Source: DATMNI01 sp035570275
Lineage (GTDB): Bacteria; Acidobacteriota; Terriglobia; Bryobacterales; Bryobacteraceae
Assembly (NCBI GenBank): GCA_035570275.1
Contig: DATMNI010000204.1
Span: 1-15,532 of the forward strand
Reading direction: 5' to 3'
DNA length: 15,532 bases
Of this stretch, positions 13,905 through 15,532 are shown piece after piece; the first letter of the stretch is position 1; every line of letters begins with the position of its first letter. The notes under the pieces were generated by a model. The model saw nothing but the letters and a program-made list of their open reading frames with translations. It was not told where the DNA came from and did not search any database. The translations under genes and the position numbers were made by a program.

Positions 13905-15532
13905 TTATGCAGCTCCTCTGCCGCGGCCGCCGGTGTTGCCCATCAGCGTGATCAGTTCATCGTCGCGTAGCGGCTTGCATTCGCTCACGGTGTCGAACAC
14001 CATCGTATTCGGCTCCGCCGTTGTCCATGGCTTGAAGCTTGGTCCCGGATTGCCTGTTTTCGCGAAGCTGAGCCACGCTCCGGCGACCTTATCCTGCAGC
14101 GCCAACGCCGGCGCACCACCGCCAGTGGCTACTCTGACGTGCGGTTCGTTCACGTTATGGAAGGCGAAGGCGATCTCGGAACAATGGAACGAGGTGATCC
14201 CACCATTCACGGGATACTCCCACGCGAACAGATAATTCCACACCGGCGTCTTGCTCTTTTCGCGCTTCCACTCCAGTGTCTGCTTGACCCCTGGCCGCGA
14301 GCCATTGGCGAAATACAGAACGTCCTGCACCTTTTTGCGGGGGAACGCTTTCTGGAATTCCGCTGCAACCTGCGCCTTTTTCTCCCCGTAAGCCATCGTC
14401 AGGTTCTCGTCGATCTCCGACGTGCTCCACTCATTTTTGCGCCCGTCGCCGCGTGTCATGGTTCCCTGCATTTCGCTGAATACGGTCCCGGCCATTAGCG
14501 GAATCGTGTCCGCCCAGTCGCAGAGTTCGCGCATCACGTACTTGTCGTCCGCAATGACTTCCCAGCCTCCGCCACCGCCGCGTCCGCCGGCCCCCTGCGC
14601 CAGTTCGCGGGAAGCCGCGTTGCCTGCGATAATCAGCTCTTTATACGGAACCTTCTTCAGCCTGTCGATTTGCGAACCGTCGAGGCCCAGTTGCTTGAGG
14701 GTGCCCGCCGCAATCGCCCGCTGCCTTTTTATGGCAGCGTCCGGCTCCACGGTGCGGTAGTTCAGACCACCCCCGCTCTGCGCAATTGCCTTATGGAAGA
14801 GTCCCTTCGCTACGGGCATATGCATCAGGCGCGTCACCTTACTGCCGCCGCCGGATTGGCCGAATATCGTCACGTTGCCCGGATCGCCTCCGAACTGTGC
14901 GATGTTCGCCTGCACGTACTGCAACGCGGCGACCAGGTCGGCCATGCCCGTGTAGCGCGAATTCTCGTACTGAGCCCCATACGCGGAAAGGTCCAACGTG
15001 CCGATGATGTTCAGCCGGTGATTGAGACTGACCACCACCACATCGCCGAACTCGCTGAGATTCTTGCCGTCGTAAGCATACGACTCCATCGACGAGCCGT
15101 TGGTGAATCCGCCGCCGTGCATCCAAACCATCACCGGCTTCTTCACGCTCGCGCTGGCGTTCTGAGTCCAGATATTCAGCACCTGGCACGCTTCATTCTG
15201 CAGCCAGTAGCGGTGCGGAAAAACGAACTCATCGGGGCCGGGCCTATTTTGCTCCGGAATAGGGCACACCGGGCCCCACGCCTGCGCGCTCTTGATACCG
15301 TCCCAGGGTTTCACCGCCTTCGGCATTTCGAAGCGCTCAGCTTCGGCGTAGGGAATGCCGAGGAAGGTGCTCGTTTTGCCGTCGCGGAAGCCGCGCAGCT
15401 TGCCACCCGTCACCTGCACAACCGGCGGGTTCAGGTTCGGCGAACCCGCCCCGTCCACAGTCTTCGCGCCCATGGCGGGCGCGGGCTCGATCGCCATTCC
15501 GGCCAGCGCACCGCCCACTGCGGCCGCGCCGC
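13905..15532 (-). CDS. Type-B carboxylesterase, exported, 5' end outside the window
   Basis: The visible 541 residues begin mid-gene. The frame is open to the window edge, and the first residues (GAAAVGGALAGMAIEPAPA) read as the end of a signal peptide's hydrophobic core. The real start therefore lies upstream, and a Tat or Sec leader is likely. Numbering from the GTG at 15518, the alpha/beta-hydrolase features are oxyanion motif HGGGF (134-138), nucleophile Ser222 in GQSGGG, probable acid Glu349 in GTVFSEMQGT, and His445 in SFHCSEIAFAFHNV. This is the para-nitrobenzyl esterase/cholinesterase-like family, and the triad is complete. It would hydrolyse ester bonds of exported or environmental substrates. 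GGRGGGGG (311-318) interrupts a loop, and the C-terminus ends in a GGRGRGAA tail. The family is clear. The substrate is not. Confidence 0.9.
   Translation of the reverse strand, partial: GAAAVGGALAGMAIEPAPAMGAKTVDGAGSPNLNPPVVQVTGGKLRGFRDGKTSTFLGIPYAEAERFEMPKAVKPWDGIKSAQAWGPVCPIPEQNRPGPDEFVFPHRYWLQNEACQVLNIWTQNASASVKKPVMVWMHGGGFTNGSSMESYAYDGKNLSEFGDVVVVSLNHRLNIIGTLDLSAYGAQYENSRYTGMADLVAALQYVQANIAQFGGDPGNVTIFGQSGGGSKVTRLMHMPVAKGLFHKAIAQSGGGLNYRTVEPDAAIKRQRAIAAGTLKQLGLDGSQIDRLKKVPYKELIIAGNAASRELAQGAGGRGGGGGWEVIADDKYVMRELCDWADTIPLMAGTVFSEMQGTMTRGDGRKNEWSTSEIDENLTMAYGEKKAQVAAEFQKAFPRKKVQDVLYFANGSRPGVKQTLEWKREKSKTPVWNYLFAWEYPVNGGITSFHCSEIAFAFHNVNEPHVRVATGGGAPALALQDKVAGAWLSFAKTGNPGPSFKPWTTAEPNTMVFDTVSECKPLRDDELITLMGNTGGRGRGAA

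Overview
The window looks like a chromosomal segment of a high-GC soil bacterium, most likely an acidobacterium of the Solibacter/Bryobacter type. This is inferred from the gene content: a purQ-purL-purF block, exported quinoprotein dehydrogenases with partner c-type cytochromes, Gly/Arg-rich exported enzymes, and IS630 and IS110 remnants. No marker gene in the window proves the phylum.

Left third (1-5538), housekeeping. purQ, purL and purF lie on the + strand and encode the glutaminase and synthetase subunits of FGAM synthase plus the first committed enzyme of purine synthesis. purQ and purL overlap by ATGA, and purF follows 45 bases later with its own Shine-Dalgarno. An extended -10 promoter-like element lies 23 bases upstream of purQ's first leader bases. 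A convergent GNAT-family acetyltransferase gene follows on the - strand, and then a complete tRNA-Leu(CAA).

Middle (5539-7591), about 2 kb with no intact gene. It is an insertion-sequence graveyard. It holds a frameshifted IS630-family transposase remnant (about 5690-6080, -) and an IS110-family transposase fragment that keeps its start and ribosome site but is frameshifted (7143-7330, -). The IS110 reading stops at a pair of about 35-base direct repeats spaced 105 bases apart. About 0.9 kb (6081-7000) could not be assigned.

Right half (7592-15532), all on the - strand: a set of exported oxidative enzymes. In transcription order these are a type-B carboxylesterase (5' end cut by the window), a decayed small exported-protein ORF, a dihaem cytochrome c overlapping a PQQ-dependent alcohol dehydrogenase by GTGA, an ankyrin-like remnant, an exported aldose 1-epimerase-like protein, and a cytochrome c-sugar dehydrogenase fusion. 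The expected logic is periplasmic: the esterase releases alcohols or sugars, the PQQ enzymes oxidise them, and the fused or adjacent cytochromes take the electrons. The epimerase would supply the anomer the sugar dehydrogenase uses. Two features stand out: an Asp-Trp-Asp active-site motif in the alcohol dehydrogenase that matches lanthanide-type enzymes, and Gly-rich (mostly Gly/Arg) tracts inserted in all five exported proteins. No CRISPR array, phage gene or clearly new defence-like system was found.
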